Shown: positions 15,949-24,834 of the stretch, piece by piece
How positions within the stretch are numbered: the stretch's first letter is position 1
Layout of the letters: each line of letters opens with the position of its first letter
NCBI GenBank assembly: GCA_964491265.1
Contig: CAZBFP010000004.1
Span: 1-64,000, forward strand
Source: JBBAGC01 sp964491265
GTDB taxonomy: Bacteria > Spirochaetota > UBA4802 > UBA5550
Reading direction: 5' to 3'
Length of the DNA: 64,000 bases
The notes under the pieces: model-generated
Told to the model about the DNA's origin: nothing
The model's input: only the letters and a program-made list of their open reading frames with translations
Database searches by the model: none
Program-made: the position numbers and the translations under genes

Positions 15949-16446
15949 ATGCAGCTTGGACATGTAGCAGTAGCATTAACGATATCATCATTCGCACCTG
16001 AACTAACTAATGGACAGATAGATGCCTTCTCTATTGAGAGTATCGTTGTAGCAATGATCGCCCATGAATTCCCTAATTTTGACGGATTTTTAATTATGGC
16101 AGGGCTGGCCCCGAAAAAATTTCACTGCACCTGGTCACACTCATTAATTGTGGGGTTCCTTGCCGGACTGATAGTCTGGCTGATAAATCCGGGGTGGGGG
16201 ATAATTTTCTGGCTCAGCATATTCCTGCACTACCTGGCAGACATGCCCAGTAGTGTGGGACTCCCCCTATTTCTCCCCTTTTCGCAGAAAAGATATACAT
16301 TTAATCTATGGGCAGATACCGGATATTTCGGCTGGGTCAGTTTTAAAGGGACATACCAGCAGGCCTGGACATGGATTCTGGAAGGCGGAGCATATCTTGT
16401 CCTTCTGGTAAGAATGTATCAGGTAGGGATCTGGCCCTTCAGATAA
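15949..16446 (+). CDS. YdjM-like membrane-bound metal hydrolase
   Basis: 165 residues with several hydrophobic segments. Conserved His/Asp clusters (MIAHEFPNFDGF, CTWSHSLIVG and FLHYLADMPSSVG) match the DUF457/YdjM family of inner-membrane putative metal-dependent hydrolases. The physiological substrate of the family is unknown. The ATG follows the HAD stop with no gap, making a three-gene unit with the two upstream genes. Confidence 0.75.
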   Translation: MQLGHVAVALTISSFAPELTNGQIDAFSIESIVVAMIAHEFPNFDGFLIMAGLAPKKFHCTWSHSLIVGFLAGLIVWLINPGWGIIFWLSIFLHYLADMPSSVGLPLFLPFSQKRYTFNLWADTGYFGWVSFKGTYQQAWTWILEGGAYLVLLVRMYQVGIWPFR

Positions 16447-16464
16447 GCTGAAGCATCAGCAGAA

Positions 16465-16487
16465 GAGCCGGCAATATAAGCCGGCTC
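16465..16487 (+). terminator. Hairpin after YdjM-like gene
   Basis: GAGCCGGC (16465-16472) and GCCGGCTC (16480-16487) form an 8-bp stem with a 7-nt loop, 19 bp after the stop codon. There is no T-run, so termination may be partial; the GMC oxidoreductase gene begins 42 bp later. Confidence 0.5.
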
Positions 16488-16528
16488 CTGCAGGTAAGAA
16501 ATAATAATAGACTCATATTGAGGAAAAA

Positions 16529-18082
16529 ATGGATCTCAAAAAAAAGTATCATTATATAATAATCGGATCCGGATTCGGCGGATCAATTACAGCACAGACC
16601 CTTGCTGCTAAAGATAAAGACGTTCTTATAATTGAAAAGGGGAAATGGCCGGTACGGGACGATTCATGCTGGGATGAAGTTAAACTTCATCTCAAAGATC
16701 CTCTTTACCGGGGTGAAACTCCCTTCTACGTTGATCAGAAAAAAGGTAAAATTGATGTTATGTGGCCTGATGACACTGTTGGAGGGATGTCAACATTTTA
16801 CGGTGCTGTATCCTTCCGCATGAGAGAGGATGACTTCCATGGCGCTCCAATGCCGACGGGCAATGGGAAGGATGGATCATGCGCATGGCCGTACGGATAT
16901 AAAGAGCTTGAACCATATTACAAAAAGGCGGAAAAGATCCTGGGGATTGCAGGGATAAAGGGGGCTGATATCACAGAACCCCCAATAAAAGGTGATTACC
17001 CCCAGCCCCCTAACACAAAATTATCATCCCCCTCTAAAAAATTATGGGAGTCATCTGTAGAGCTGGGGCTTCACCCCTTTTTCCTTCCAATGGCAATAAA
17101 CTTCAGCGGTAAGCATGGGAAGGAGAAATGCATCCTCTGCTCCACATGTGATCATTATCTCTGCAAGATAGAAGCAAAAAACGACCTTACAGTAACAGTT
17201 CTCCCTGCAGCAGCAAAGAAGGGTGTACATATACTGTCGGAATCGAGAGCTGTTAAAATAAATACCTCCAAAAACAAGGCTGTTTCAGTAGATATTATTG
17301 AGCAGCGCACTAATGAAAGATTTACAATTAAAGGTGACAATATCATAGTTTCAGCAGGGGCGCTGTCTTCACCTTACCTCCTGCTTCTGTCGGAAATCGA
17401 CAAAATAACCGGCAACAATAATATTGGAAGACACCTTATGCGTCACATAAACGGTGTTGTTGCAGGAATTTTCCCGTCAAAATCGAATAAAGAGAAGATG
17501 CTGCAGAAACAGATCGGGATTCCTGATTTCTATTACGGCGACCCGGAAGGGAAGAAAATGCCGGAAGGGACATGGGGACTGATACAGGATGTTTCAAGCA
17601 TCGGCAAAGGGGTTATTAAAGCAAATGCGCCGCTTGGTCTAAAAAATATAGCAGCTGTTGTTTCAGATTATCTCATAAACCTGCTCTGCATTGCAGAGGA
17701 TATGCCGCAGTATAATAACCGGGTATTCATTGACCCCTCTAAGACCGACAAGTATGGAGTACCCGATATGCAGGTCTTTCACAGGTATGAGAAAAGAGAT
17801 ATTGAAGCACGGGAATCACTCTATGCTGAAGCGAAAAAAATACTTAAAAAAGCCGGAGCTCTCTTCTTCTACCCCATGCCTATAGAAACCTTCTCCCATG
17901 GCCTGGGCACGTGCCGTATGGGTACAGATCCGGCATCATCTGTAGTTGATGGAAACTGCAAGGTATGGGGGATGAAGAATCTATACGTAATAGATGCAAG
18001 CGTAATGCCATCAGGAGGATCGGTGAATCCGAGCCTCACAGTCGCAGCACTTGCTCTTAAGGCTTCGGAGTCTTTGACCTGA
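16529..18082 (+). CDS. GMC-family FAD-dependent oxidoreductase
   Basis: 517 residues. An N-terminal FAD-binding motif YIIIGSGFGGSITAQTLA is present, with IIEKG closing the Rossmann fold. The C-terminus has GLGTCRMGTDPASSVVD and LYVIDASVMPSGGSVNPSL, the conserved His/Asn end of GMC oxidases and dehydrogenases. A cysteine cluster, CILCSTCDHYLC near residue 197, is typical of the cholesterol-oxidase-like bacterial subgroup. The substrate is probably an alcohol or sterol-like compound but is not determined. No signal peptide is seen. The 3' end overlaps the convergent murJ by 26 bp. Confidence 0.85.
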   Translation: MDLKKKYHYIIIGSGFGGSITAQTLAAKDKDVLIIEKGKWPVRDDSCWDEVKLHLKDPLYRGETPFYVDQKKGKIDVMWPDDTVGGMSTFYGAVSFRMREDDFHGAPMPTGNGKDGSCAWPYGYKELEPYYKKAEKILGIAGIKGADITEPPIKGDYPQPPNTKLSSPSKKLWESSVELGLHPFFLPMAINFSGKHGKEKCILCSTCDHYLCKIEAKNDLTVTVLPAAAKKGVHILSESRAVKINTSKNKAVSVDIIEQRTNERFTIKGDNIIVSAGALSSPYLLLLSEIDKITGNNNIGRHLMRHINGVVAGIFPSKSNKEKMLQKQIGIPDFYYGDPEGKKMPEGTWGLIQDVSSIGKGVIKANAPLGLKNIAAVVSDYLINLLCIAEDMPQYNNRVFIDPSKTDKYGVPDMQVFHRYEKRDIEARESLYAEAKKILKKAGALFFYPMPIETFSHGLGTCRMGTDPASSVVDGNCKVWGMKNLYVIDASVMPSGGSVNPSLTVAALALKASESLT

Positions 18083-19625
18083 TTCTGTTTTTTATTTTTC
18101 CGGCGAAATAAATCATTTCGCCGGAACGAAGCAGGTAGCAGGAAATAAAATATACAGCAGAACCGCATACTACTGTAAGCACCAAAATTGATACTCTATA
18201 GAAGAAACTGTCAAATTCCCAATCAGCCATAGCTGTTATGTAATGGATAACAATAACCATTGCTCCGGAGGCTAAGACAAATTTACCAAAAGAGAGGCCT
18301 ATCCTCTTAATATCGATCCCCCCTGTCCTTTTATATAAAACAGCAGAGAGGAGTATTACCTGTACAGCCGCAGCAATACTCCCTGCCAGGGTAAGCCCCC
18401 CATGCCTGAGAGATGTATGCATTAAAATATATCCAAGAACTGCATTGATAATAAATGAAACAGCAGATGTATAAACCGGTGTTTTAGTATCTTTCATGGA
18501 ATAAAAAGCTGGTACTATAATTCTTAAAATTGATACAAATATAATTCCAAGGCTGGCAAAAATCAGGGCAAAGTGGGTCAATTGAGCATCAGCAAAAGTA
18601 AACCTTCCCCGCATAAATATTACTGAAATAACAGGGAGCCCTGCAGTGATAAGGGCAGCAGAAGCCGGAACTGCAAGAAAGAGAGCGGAGGAAACAGAAT
18701 CGGAAAAGAGTTTACTGAAGCTCCTCCTGTCATTGAGCACTGAAAGACGGGACATTTCAGGGAGTATTACATTACCTATAGAAACAATAAATACACCAAG
18801 CACAAGTTCAGTGAGCCTGCTGGTATAGTAAATATATGACACACTCCCCTCAGGAAGCATTGTTGCCAGAAGATTACCTACAAGCACATTTATCTGGTAA
18901 ATGGCAATTCCGAAAATGGCAGGGCCGAGCATTCTGAAAATCTTCCGTATACCTGGATGGGCCAGGTCAAAAGAGAACTTCACCTTAAAATTTTCTTTCA
19001 CCATATAAGGTATCTGCAGAAGCATCTGAAGAATGCCTCCTGCAATAACCCCCATTGCTACACCATATACAGGCTCTTCAAAAAAATGGCTGAATAGTAA
19101 AATACCTGCAATAATCCCCACATTGAGTAAAACAGGTGAAAATGCCGGAGAGAAAAAATGCCCCCTGGAATTGAGATAACCCATTGCAAATGCAACAAAG
19201 CCTGCAAAGAAAAGATAGGGGAACATAAACCGGGTCAAACCTACTGATAGATCAAATATTGCAGGTGAATCCACCCGCCCGAAAAAAAACTTCATCAGTT
19301 GAGGCGCAAAAATTTCACCGAGAATTATAATTAAAAGGATTGCCGCAACCTGAAGCGTCATAGCTTTCTGCGCAAGTCTGAGTGATTCCTCCTCCCCCTC
19401 AATGATTAAAGTTTCCGTGTAAACAGGGACAAAAGATATTGTCAAAGCACCCTCAGCAACCAGACGCCTGAAAAGATTGGGGATCATAAATGCAATATAA
19501 AAAACATCTGCAGTTCTTACAGCACCAAAGGTGGCAGCCATAAGTACATCTCTCATAAGGCCAAGGATACGGCTGCAAAGAGTGGAAAGCGCCACTATTC
19601 CAGTTGACCTTACAAGTGATGCCAT
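18057..19625 (-). CDS. murJ: Lipid II flippase MurJ
   Basis: 522 residues from the ATG at 19625, chosen because MASLVRSTGIVALSTLCSRI is the conserved MurJ start; a longer frame upstream adds unconserved residues. ILGLMRDVLMAATFGA, DVFYIAFMIPNLFRRLVAEGA and SFVPVYTE are signature stretches of the MOP-exporter family. About 14 hydrophobic helices are seen. MurJ moves lipid-linked peptidoglycan precursor across the inner membrane. It is a monocistronic minus-strand gene with its 3' end inside the convergent GMC gene. Confidence 0.95.
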   Translation of the reverse strand: MASLVRSTGIVALSTLCSRILGLMRDVLMAATFGAVRTADVFYIAFMIPNLFRRLVAEGALTISFVPVYTETLIIEGEEESLRLAQKAMTLQVAAILLIIILGEIFAPQLMKFFFGRVDSPAIFDLSVGLTRFMFPYLFFAGFVAFAMGYLNSRGHFFSPAFSPVLLNVGIIAGILLFSHFFEEPVYGVAMGVIAGGILQMLLQIPYMVKENFKVKFSFDLAHPGIRKIFRMLGPAIFGIAIYQINVLVGNLLATMLPEGSVSYIYYTSRLTELVLGVFIVSIGNVILPEMSRLSVLNDRRSFSKLFSDSVSSALFLAVPASAALITAGLPVISVIFMRGRFTFADAQLTHFALIFASLGIIFVSILRIIVPAFYSMKDTKTPVYTSAVSFIINAVLGYILMHTSLRHGGLTLAGSIAAAVQVILLSAVLYKRTGGIDIKRIGLSFGKFVLASGAMVIVIHYITAMADWEFDSFFYRVSILVLTVVCGSAVYFISCYLLRSGEMIYFAGKIKNRIRSKTPKP

Positions 19626-19767
19626 GAATCGTTCCCCCGGATGAAAAAAATATTGATTGCACAATAATGCCGGGCTGTAATAAGTCAAACAATATAACGA
19701 TACGTGATATCAGCGTTTATTCCTTTACATGTATTTTATTGTTAAATAAAAGTTTTATTCTCCCCGC

Positions 19768-20002
19768 CGCCTAAGGGACAATGTCATTAAGTTAAGAGCT
19801 TCACAGTTTCGCCACGGCCCCCCAAACCCCCCGGAGGGGGGCTTAAAGGCTGTGTTATTAAACTTTTAATTTGTTAAAAGAGTTTAAAAGTCCCCCTCCG
19901 GGGCGCCCTCTGCTTGTACTGAGCTCGCCGAAGTAAGCAAAGCGAAGAAGTACTCCTGGGGTAGATTTAGGGGGCTTAACTTAATGACATTGCGCCTAAG
20001 GG
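19768..20002. mobile_element. MITE with 18-bp inverted repeats and 10-bp duplication
   Basis: CAATGTCATTAAGTTAAG (19779-19796) and its exact complement (19975-19992) bound a ~214-bp element with no coding capacity. CGCCTAAGGG flanks it on both sides (19768-19777 and 19993-20002), a 10-bp target-site duplication. The inside carries a second nested inverted repeat based on CCCCCCGGAGGGGGG. The element landed next to a GC-rich CTCCCCGCCGCC sequence like those of the hairpin family seen elsewhere. The parental transposase is not in this window. Confidence 0.85.
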
Positions 20003-20089
20003 TGCCGTGAGATATAAAAACTTTCTGAATTATAAAGACTAATAAAAATTATCACTATCAAAAACTTATTATAATCAGGGATATATAAC

Positions 20090-21559
20090 TTGAACTCAAT
20101 AAAAAAAATTAAACTAACCTCTTTCATCTTTTTAATACTCTTTTTCCTAAGCTGCGGCGGATCGGTTAAACCGGAGGATATATCTTTAACAATACCGGAA
20201 GATACCAGGCATGAACGAGTTGGAACATTTCCTGCAGAGAATTACGGATATATTATATACGATATTTCCGAAAATAAAGTTGTAAAAGCCCATAACAGCA
20301 AAAAGGTTTTTATACCCGCTTCTGTTACAAAAATTTTCACTGCACTCTATGCCCTGGAGAATTATAAGTCGGGTGACAGCTACTCAACATTAATTTCATA
20401 CTCCGGTAATATTTCCCAAGGAGTACTTAAGGGGAATATTTATCTTAAAGGTTCAGGAGACCCTGAATTATCAATCACCCATCTGGTGGATATTGCAAAA
20501 GAGATAAAGGCCGTCGGGATTACCGCTGTTGAAGGCTCTTTTATTTTTGATGAAAGCCTATTCCCGAAAAAAGAGATGATAGACAGAAATATGTCACCAG
20601 AGGCAAGGTACAATACGGGACTGAGTGCTCTGACCCTTAATAATAACAGTGTTTACTCCGCGCAGATTAAAAACAGTGAAGGCCTTATCACCGGGTACTC
20701 TCTTATCCCTTCTATTGAGGTAAACAGAGCATCAACCTACAGCGGGAAACCCTCTGCACCTCTTATCAGATACAACAGCAGCTCAGGTATTGAAACCTGG
20801 TCTTTCCCGGACAGAAGAGCCATACCAAGATACCAGCTCCCGGTTAAAGACCCTGCACCATTCACAGCCTGGACTTTAAAACTCATCTGCAGCATACATG
20901 GGATTACTCTGCCATCTCCTGAACCGGGAATAAAACCTGCAGAAACGAAGGAAATATATACCCATAAAAGCAATAATATACCAGTAATAATTAAGAATAT
21001 GCTCCACTCAAGCAACAATACAACTGCTGAACTTGCAGCAATAACATCAATAATTAAAGAAACCGGTGAACATTCCGATTCAATGGAACCGATTGAATTA
21101 TTTTTCAAAAAAAAATTTACCGGTATAAGCTGGGATGGACTCTCTATAAGCAACGGATCGGGCCTTAGCCCTGATGGAAGGATCTCACCGGAACAGACAG
21201 CTGCACTCCTGATTTATGCTGATAGAAAAAACCTGCACGGTATGGAACTCGATTACTACCTCCCCATGTCAGGGTGGGAGGGAACAATGATGCAGAGACT
21301 CGACACTTCTGAAGCAGCATTCCGTGTTTACGGCAAAACAGGAAGCATTTTCTATGCATCAGCCCTGTCCGGTTTTTTCTACTCCAATTCCGGGAAGAAA
21401 TATATTTTTTCAATTTTTATTTCTGATATTAACAGAAGGATCGAACATGACAATAATAAGAAAAAAAATCCGTCAGATGCGGCTGAGGCAGTTGCATGGT
21501 CAAAAAGGGCTGCGAATGCAATTGATGAATTTATAATAAGACAGATTAAGGAACTTTGA
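20090..21559 (+). CDS. dacB: D-Ala-D-Ala carboxypeptidase/endopeptidase (PBP4 class)
   Basis: 489 residues with all three penicillin-binding motifs: SVTK with Ser78, SNN in HSSNNTTAE, and KTG at 416-418. The spacing between the first two is large, as in class C PBP4. A lipobox (FFLSC, Cys22) indicates a lipoprotein. The enzyme trims or cleaves peptidoglycan crosslinks in the periplasm. The start is TTG at 20090 with AGGGA upstream. It stands alone between a MITE and a TPR gene. Confidence 0.9.
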   Translation: MNSIKKIKLTSFIFLILFFLSCGGSVKPEDISLTIPEDTRHERVGTFPAENYGYIIYDISENKVVKAHNSKKVFIPASVTKIFTALYALENYKSGDSYSTLISYSGNISQGVLKGNIYLKGSGDPELSITHLVDIAKEIKAVGITAVEGSFIFDESLFPKKEMIDRNMSPEARYNTGLSALTLNNNSVYSAQIKNSEGLITGYSLIPSIEVNRASTYSGKPSAPLIRYNSSSGIETWSFPDRRAIPRYQLPVKDPAPFTAWTLKLICSIHGITLPSPEPGIKPAETKEIYTHKSNNIPVIIKNMLHSSNNTTAELAAITSIIKETGEHSDSMEPIELFFKKKFTGISWDGLSISNGSGLSPDGRISPEQTAALLIYADRKNLHGMELDYYLPMSGWEGTMMQRLDTSEAAFRVYGKTGSIFYASALSGFFYSNSGKKYIFSIFISDINRRIEHDNNKKKNPSDAAEAVAWSKRAANAIDEFIIRQIKEL

Positions 21560-21595
21560 TAAACCTTTTTCAGAATTCAAATATCTTCATAACAC

Positions 21596-21629
21596 TTGAC
21601 AAATGGTTTCCGGTAATAATTACTAAACC
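21596..21629 (+). promoter_or_regulatory. Promoter-like site with dyad before TPR gene
   Basis: TTGACA at 21596-21601 is a perfect -35 box. TACTAA or TTACTA about 18-19 bp downstream could serve as -10. Between and across them lies the dyad GTAAT-A-ATTAC flanked by GGTTT and AAACC, a plausible operator. The site lies about 55 bp upstream of the TPR gene start at 21682. Confidence 0.45.
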
Positions 21630-21681
21630 GGTAACTGAAATTATGAATTAAAAATAGAGCTAATGAAAAGTGGTTTGTAAT

Positions 21682-23181
21682 ATGAACAAAAAAATTATCT
21701 CAACTATTTTTATAATATTTTTTTCCACATCAGCATTTGCCCAGGGGTACCACAGCCAGGGGCGCAATGCCTATGTGTTCAGAAACTATGAGAAAGCAAG
21801 AGATCTTTTTTTGAAGGATATTGAGGCAACAGACCGCGGTGACTCCTACTATTTTCTCGGAGAGATAGAAAAAATAGAAGCAAATTATGATAAAGCTACG
21901 GAATATTTCGAACTGGCAGTTACCAGGAAAATGACAAAAAAATTCATGGTTAACGCATACTGGAACCTTATTATTTTTGCAGAAAACAGGCAGGACTTCG
22001 CGTCAATGGTAACCCACTGCAAGGAACTCTGGGCAAAAACCGGTGACTCATCTGCAAAGGATAAAATTAACTCGCTCATCAACAGGCTCCTCTGGACAAA
22101 TAATGAAGAGGCAATTGCAAAATACAACAAAGGGATGGAATTTCTCAAAGCTAAGAATGATGCTGAAGCTGAAAAGTCGTTCCGTGAAGCGATCAGTATT
22201 GACAGGAATTTCCTTGCTCCCAGATTCGAAATGGGTATGAGAGCATACAGAAACAGGAACGATAGCGACGCTTTATACTATCTGAATGAAATCGCTGTAA
22301 AAATACCATTCTATCATGAAATACAGCTTATAACAGGGGATATTCATTTCAAAAACCGGAACTACAGAACTGCAGCTGTCAATTTTACTAATGCAATAGA
22401 CTACGGCTTTATCAGCAAAAACGAACTCAATAAAACTCTCATCAAGCGGGGAACCTGCTACTTCCACCTGTCAGAACTTGATAAAGCTGAAGAGGATATG
22501 AAAACCGCAGCAGCGAATATTAATATCAGGACAAATCTGGAACCGGTACTTGTACTTTCAGCTATATATATTAAAAAGAATGATTATGATAATGCACTAA
22601 AGACCCTTGCCCGGGCAGAATCGGTATCAAAAGATAATCCATTTATCCTGTTCCAGACCGGCAGCATTCATTACAAAAATAATGACTGGAAATACGTTTC
22701 CTACTTTGACCGCCTTTTCGATCTTTCCGATAAAAATGACAGCGATACCATGACCTCATACATGAGAGCATTTACTATTCTCATGAATGCCCACTATGAG
22801 AAAAAAAATTACTCCAGATCACTTCAGATTGCAAAGGCAATTAATAGTATAAAAAAGGACTACCAGGCACTGGCAATATCGGCAAGATCAGATTACTTTC
22901 TTGGGAATAATGACAGTGCAATAGATACTTTCGAAAATATTTCTCTCAACAATGAGGATAAACTTCTTCTCAGCAGTGCATACGCGAAAAGAGGAGACAA
23001 AGAAAAGGCAGCATCCATACTCAGAGGTCTTTTATATGACTCCTCTCTCAGGGAAAGGGCTCTGAAGGACAGGCACCTTAAACCGATTGTTGAATCGATA
23101 GAGGCTCAGCGTACTCCAGTCAAAGTTGAACCGGATCCGGAAACAGTAGATACAAACCAATCAGAAAAGAAACCTGAGTAA
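21682..23181 (+). CDS. Exported TPR-repeat protein
   Basis: 499 residues from the ATG at 21682. This start gives a clean signal peptide (MNKKIISTIFIIFFSTSAFA, cleavage before QGYH); an in-frame GTG four codons upstream is less likely. The rest is a series of tetratricopeptide repeats, for example KYNKGMEFLKAKNDAEAEKS and ALYYLNEIAVKIPFYHEIQL. The tail is acidic and low-complexity. It is predicted to be periplasmic and to act as a protein-binding scaffold; the partner is unknown. The ABC-type ATPase gene follows 56 bp later. Confidence 0.8.
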   Translation: MNKKIISTIFIIFFSTSAFAQGYHSQGRNAYVFRNYEKARDLFLKDIEATDRGDSYYFLGEIEKIEANYDKATEYFELAVTRKMTKKFMVNAYWNLIIFAENRQDFASMVTHCKELWAKTGDSSAKDKINSLINRLLWTNNEEAIAKYNKGMEFLKAKNDAEAEKSFREAISIDRNFLAPRFEMGMRAYRNRNDSDALYYLNEIAVKIPFYHEIQLITGDIHFKNRNYRTAAVNFTNAIDYGFISKNELNKTLIKRGTCYFHLSELDKAEEDMKTAAANINIRTNLEPVLVLSAIYIKKNDYDNALKTLARAESVSKDNPFILFQTGSIHYKNNDWKYVSYFDRLFDLSDKNDSDTMTSYMRAFTILMNAHYEKKNYSRSLQIAKAINSIKKDYQALAISARSDYFLGNNDSAIDTFENISLNNEDKLLLSSAYAKRGDKEKAASILRGLLYDSSLRERALKDRHLKPIVESIEAQRTPVKVEPDPETVDTNQSEKKPE

Positions 23182-23237
23182 GTGAATATTATAAAAATAA
23201 TTAATCCGGTAAATCAATTGAACAGGTACCTGTAAAA

Positions 23238-24008
23238 ATGATAGAAATAGAAAACCTGGAATATACTGCCAAAGGTGACCCCATAATAAGCGGAATTTCC
23301 ATGACCCTCCACGATATGGAAATTACAGGGATCTGCGGTCCCCCGGGTGCAGGGAAATCGGTGCTGCTTAATATCCTTGACGGCAGCACCAGGGGTTACA
23401 CCGGATCAGCAAAAATAGAGGAGAGAGAGCTTAGTCTGCTGAATAAAAATGAGCATAACAGGGAATCGGCCCTTTGCAATGCCAGATGGGATTACATCAA
23501 TTATGAATCGACCTTATACAACTTTATTCTTCAGGGACGGTCCTGTTACAGGAAACTGTTAAATCCATACAATGATACAGATAAGCTGATTGTGGAAAAC
23601 TGTATTGATGAATTTCTGCTTCAACCATGGAAAGATATAAAATTAAAAAATCTTCCAGACTCAGTGATACAGACTGGAAAAATCGCCCGCACAATTGCAC
23701 GGCAGAGCAGCCTGCTTCTTCTCGATACACCAGACCAGTTCCTGAACATTAATCAGAAAAAAAATCTTTACCGCATACTTAAAAAATATGTTTCATCAGG
23801 GAAAAAAATGATACTCATTGCATCGGGCGATATCAATTTCCTCTCTAATATCTGTGACAGAATAGTAATTATGGATAAAGGTAAAATCATAGAAGACAAA
23901 TTGCCCGGCGAGCTTACTGCAGACTCCTTGAAAAAAATATTCAAGACTGAGGTTGTGATGATAAAAAATATAATTACAGGTAAAAACGAATTTCAGATAA
24001 TCGAGTAA
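23238..24008 (+). CDS. ABC-type ATPase with degenerate active site
   Basis: 256 residues with a good Walker A (GPPGAGKS) and the ABC fold order. The signature loop reads LPDSVIQTGKIARTIA instead of LSGGQ. The Walker B ends LLLLDTPDQF, so the catalytic Glu that follows the Asp is replaced by Thr. The switch His is also missing: IASGDINFLSNICDRIVIMD has no His before Asp. It can probably bind ATP but hydrolysis should be impaired. No permease gene is adjacent. It may be a regulatory or structural ABC protein. Confidence 0.75.
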   Translation: MIEIENLEYTAKGDPIISGISMTLHDMEITGICGPPGAGKSVLLNILDGSTRGYTGSAKIEERELSLLNKNEHNRESALCNARWDYINYESTLYNFILQGRSCYRKLLNPYNDTDKLIVENCIDEFLLQPWKDIKLKNLPDSVIQTGKIARTIARQSSLLLLDTPDQFLNINQKKNLYRILKKYVSSGKKMILIASGDINFLSNICDRIVIMDKGKIIEDKLPGELTADSLKKIFKTEVVMIKNIITGKNEFQIIE

Positions 24009-24020
24009 TGATAAAATATT

Positions 24021-24371
24021 TCAGGTATAAAGCTCAATTTTATTGTGCCCCTCCTCCACTGTTGCCGCAAATGTAAGATGCCTGTATGCCTCAATATAAT
24101 CGACCTGCTCCATGAGATCTGTATCAGCAGAAATTATAACGATCCTTTTCCCCTTATCTCTTGCGTTATACGATACATCAAGAAGAGCATTAAGGCCGCC
24201 GCAGGTAACAAAATTAATATTAGCAGCATTGATCAATAGATTATCCCGTTCTGTAAGATTATGTACAACAGATTTAAATGAATCAGCAGTGCCTGAGGTT
24301 AGATCCCCAGAAAGATCAAGGATATTGAGGCCATTATGTTCCCTTAATGTATAATCAAGCTTCTGAATCAT
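24021..24371 (-). CDS. STAS-domain protein (anti-sigma antagonist-like)
   Basis: 116 residues with the STAS fold pattern LNILDLSGDLTSGTADSFKS and the loop INFVTCGGLNALLDV. In SpoIIAA/RsbV proteins this loop reads D-S-S-G, with the middle Ser phosphorylated; here it is V-T-C-G. Phosphorylation, if any, would have to be on Thr. A role in partner switching with a serine kinase is inferred only from the fold; no kinase gene is nearby. The ATG has GAGG upstream. The gene lies 10 bp downstream of, and in the same direction as, the nudix gene. Confidence 0.75.
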   Translation of the reverse strand: MIQKLDYTLREHNGLNILDLSGDLTSGTADSFKSVVHNLTERDNLLINAANINFVTCGGLNALLDVSYNARDKGKRIVIISADTDLMEQVDYIEAYRHLTFAATVEEGHNKIELYT

Positions 24372-24381
24372 CAGTACCTCT

Positions 24382-24834
24382 CTATATGTCCCCCCAGATT
24401 TTACCTACATACCTTGCTTCTCTCCCGCCATTAAGAATATTAATAAGCTCCCTGTTTAATGGAGGAAGGATTTTCATATTCTCAACTTCATCTATTGTAA
24501 AAAAATTAAAATCATAAAGCCTCTGTTCATTGCCAAGCTGATACTCCCCTCCACTATACTGACAGCAGAAACAGATATTCAGAATCTGTCGATCACCGGA
24601 GGGATAAATAGTTTCAGCAATAAGAAGAAGATCCTTGACCTTAACATTAATATTCAGTTCTTCAAGAAATTCTCGTTCCAGCGCCTCTGTCAGTGACTCC
24701 CCGAAATCGACCCCGCCCCCTGGAAGAAGCCAGTAAATACTGTCATTTTTTTTATGCGCAACCAGGAGCAGCTTCCCCTCATTAATAAGAACACCGGCTA
24801 CCCGGACCCTTATATCTCTCCCCTGAATTGTCAA
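24382..24834 (-). CDS. Nudix hydrolase
   Basis: 150 residues with a full Nudix box: GGVDFGESLTEALEREF continuing into LEELNI, holding the metal-binding REFLEE core. The N-terminus RVAGVLINEGKLLLV and LLPGG are typical of MutT/ADP-ribose-type enzymes. The substrate, a nucleoside diphosphate derivative, cannot be named. The start is TTG at 24834 with GGGAGG upstream. It overlaps the rnc stop by 4 bp and so belongs to the rnc transcript. Confidence 0.88.
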   Translation of the reverse strand: MTIQGRDIRVRVAGVLINEGKLLLVAHKKNDSIYWLLPGGGVDFGESLTEALEREFLEELNINVKVKDLLLIAETIYPSGDRQILNICFCCQYSGGEYQLGNEQRLYDFNFFTIDEVENMKILPPLNRELINILNGGREARYVGKIWGDI

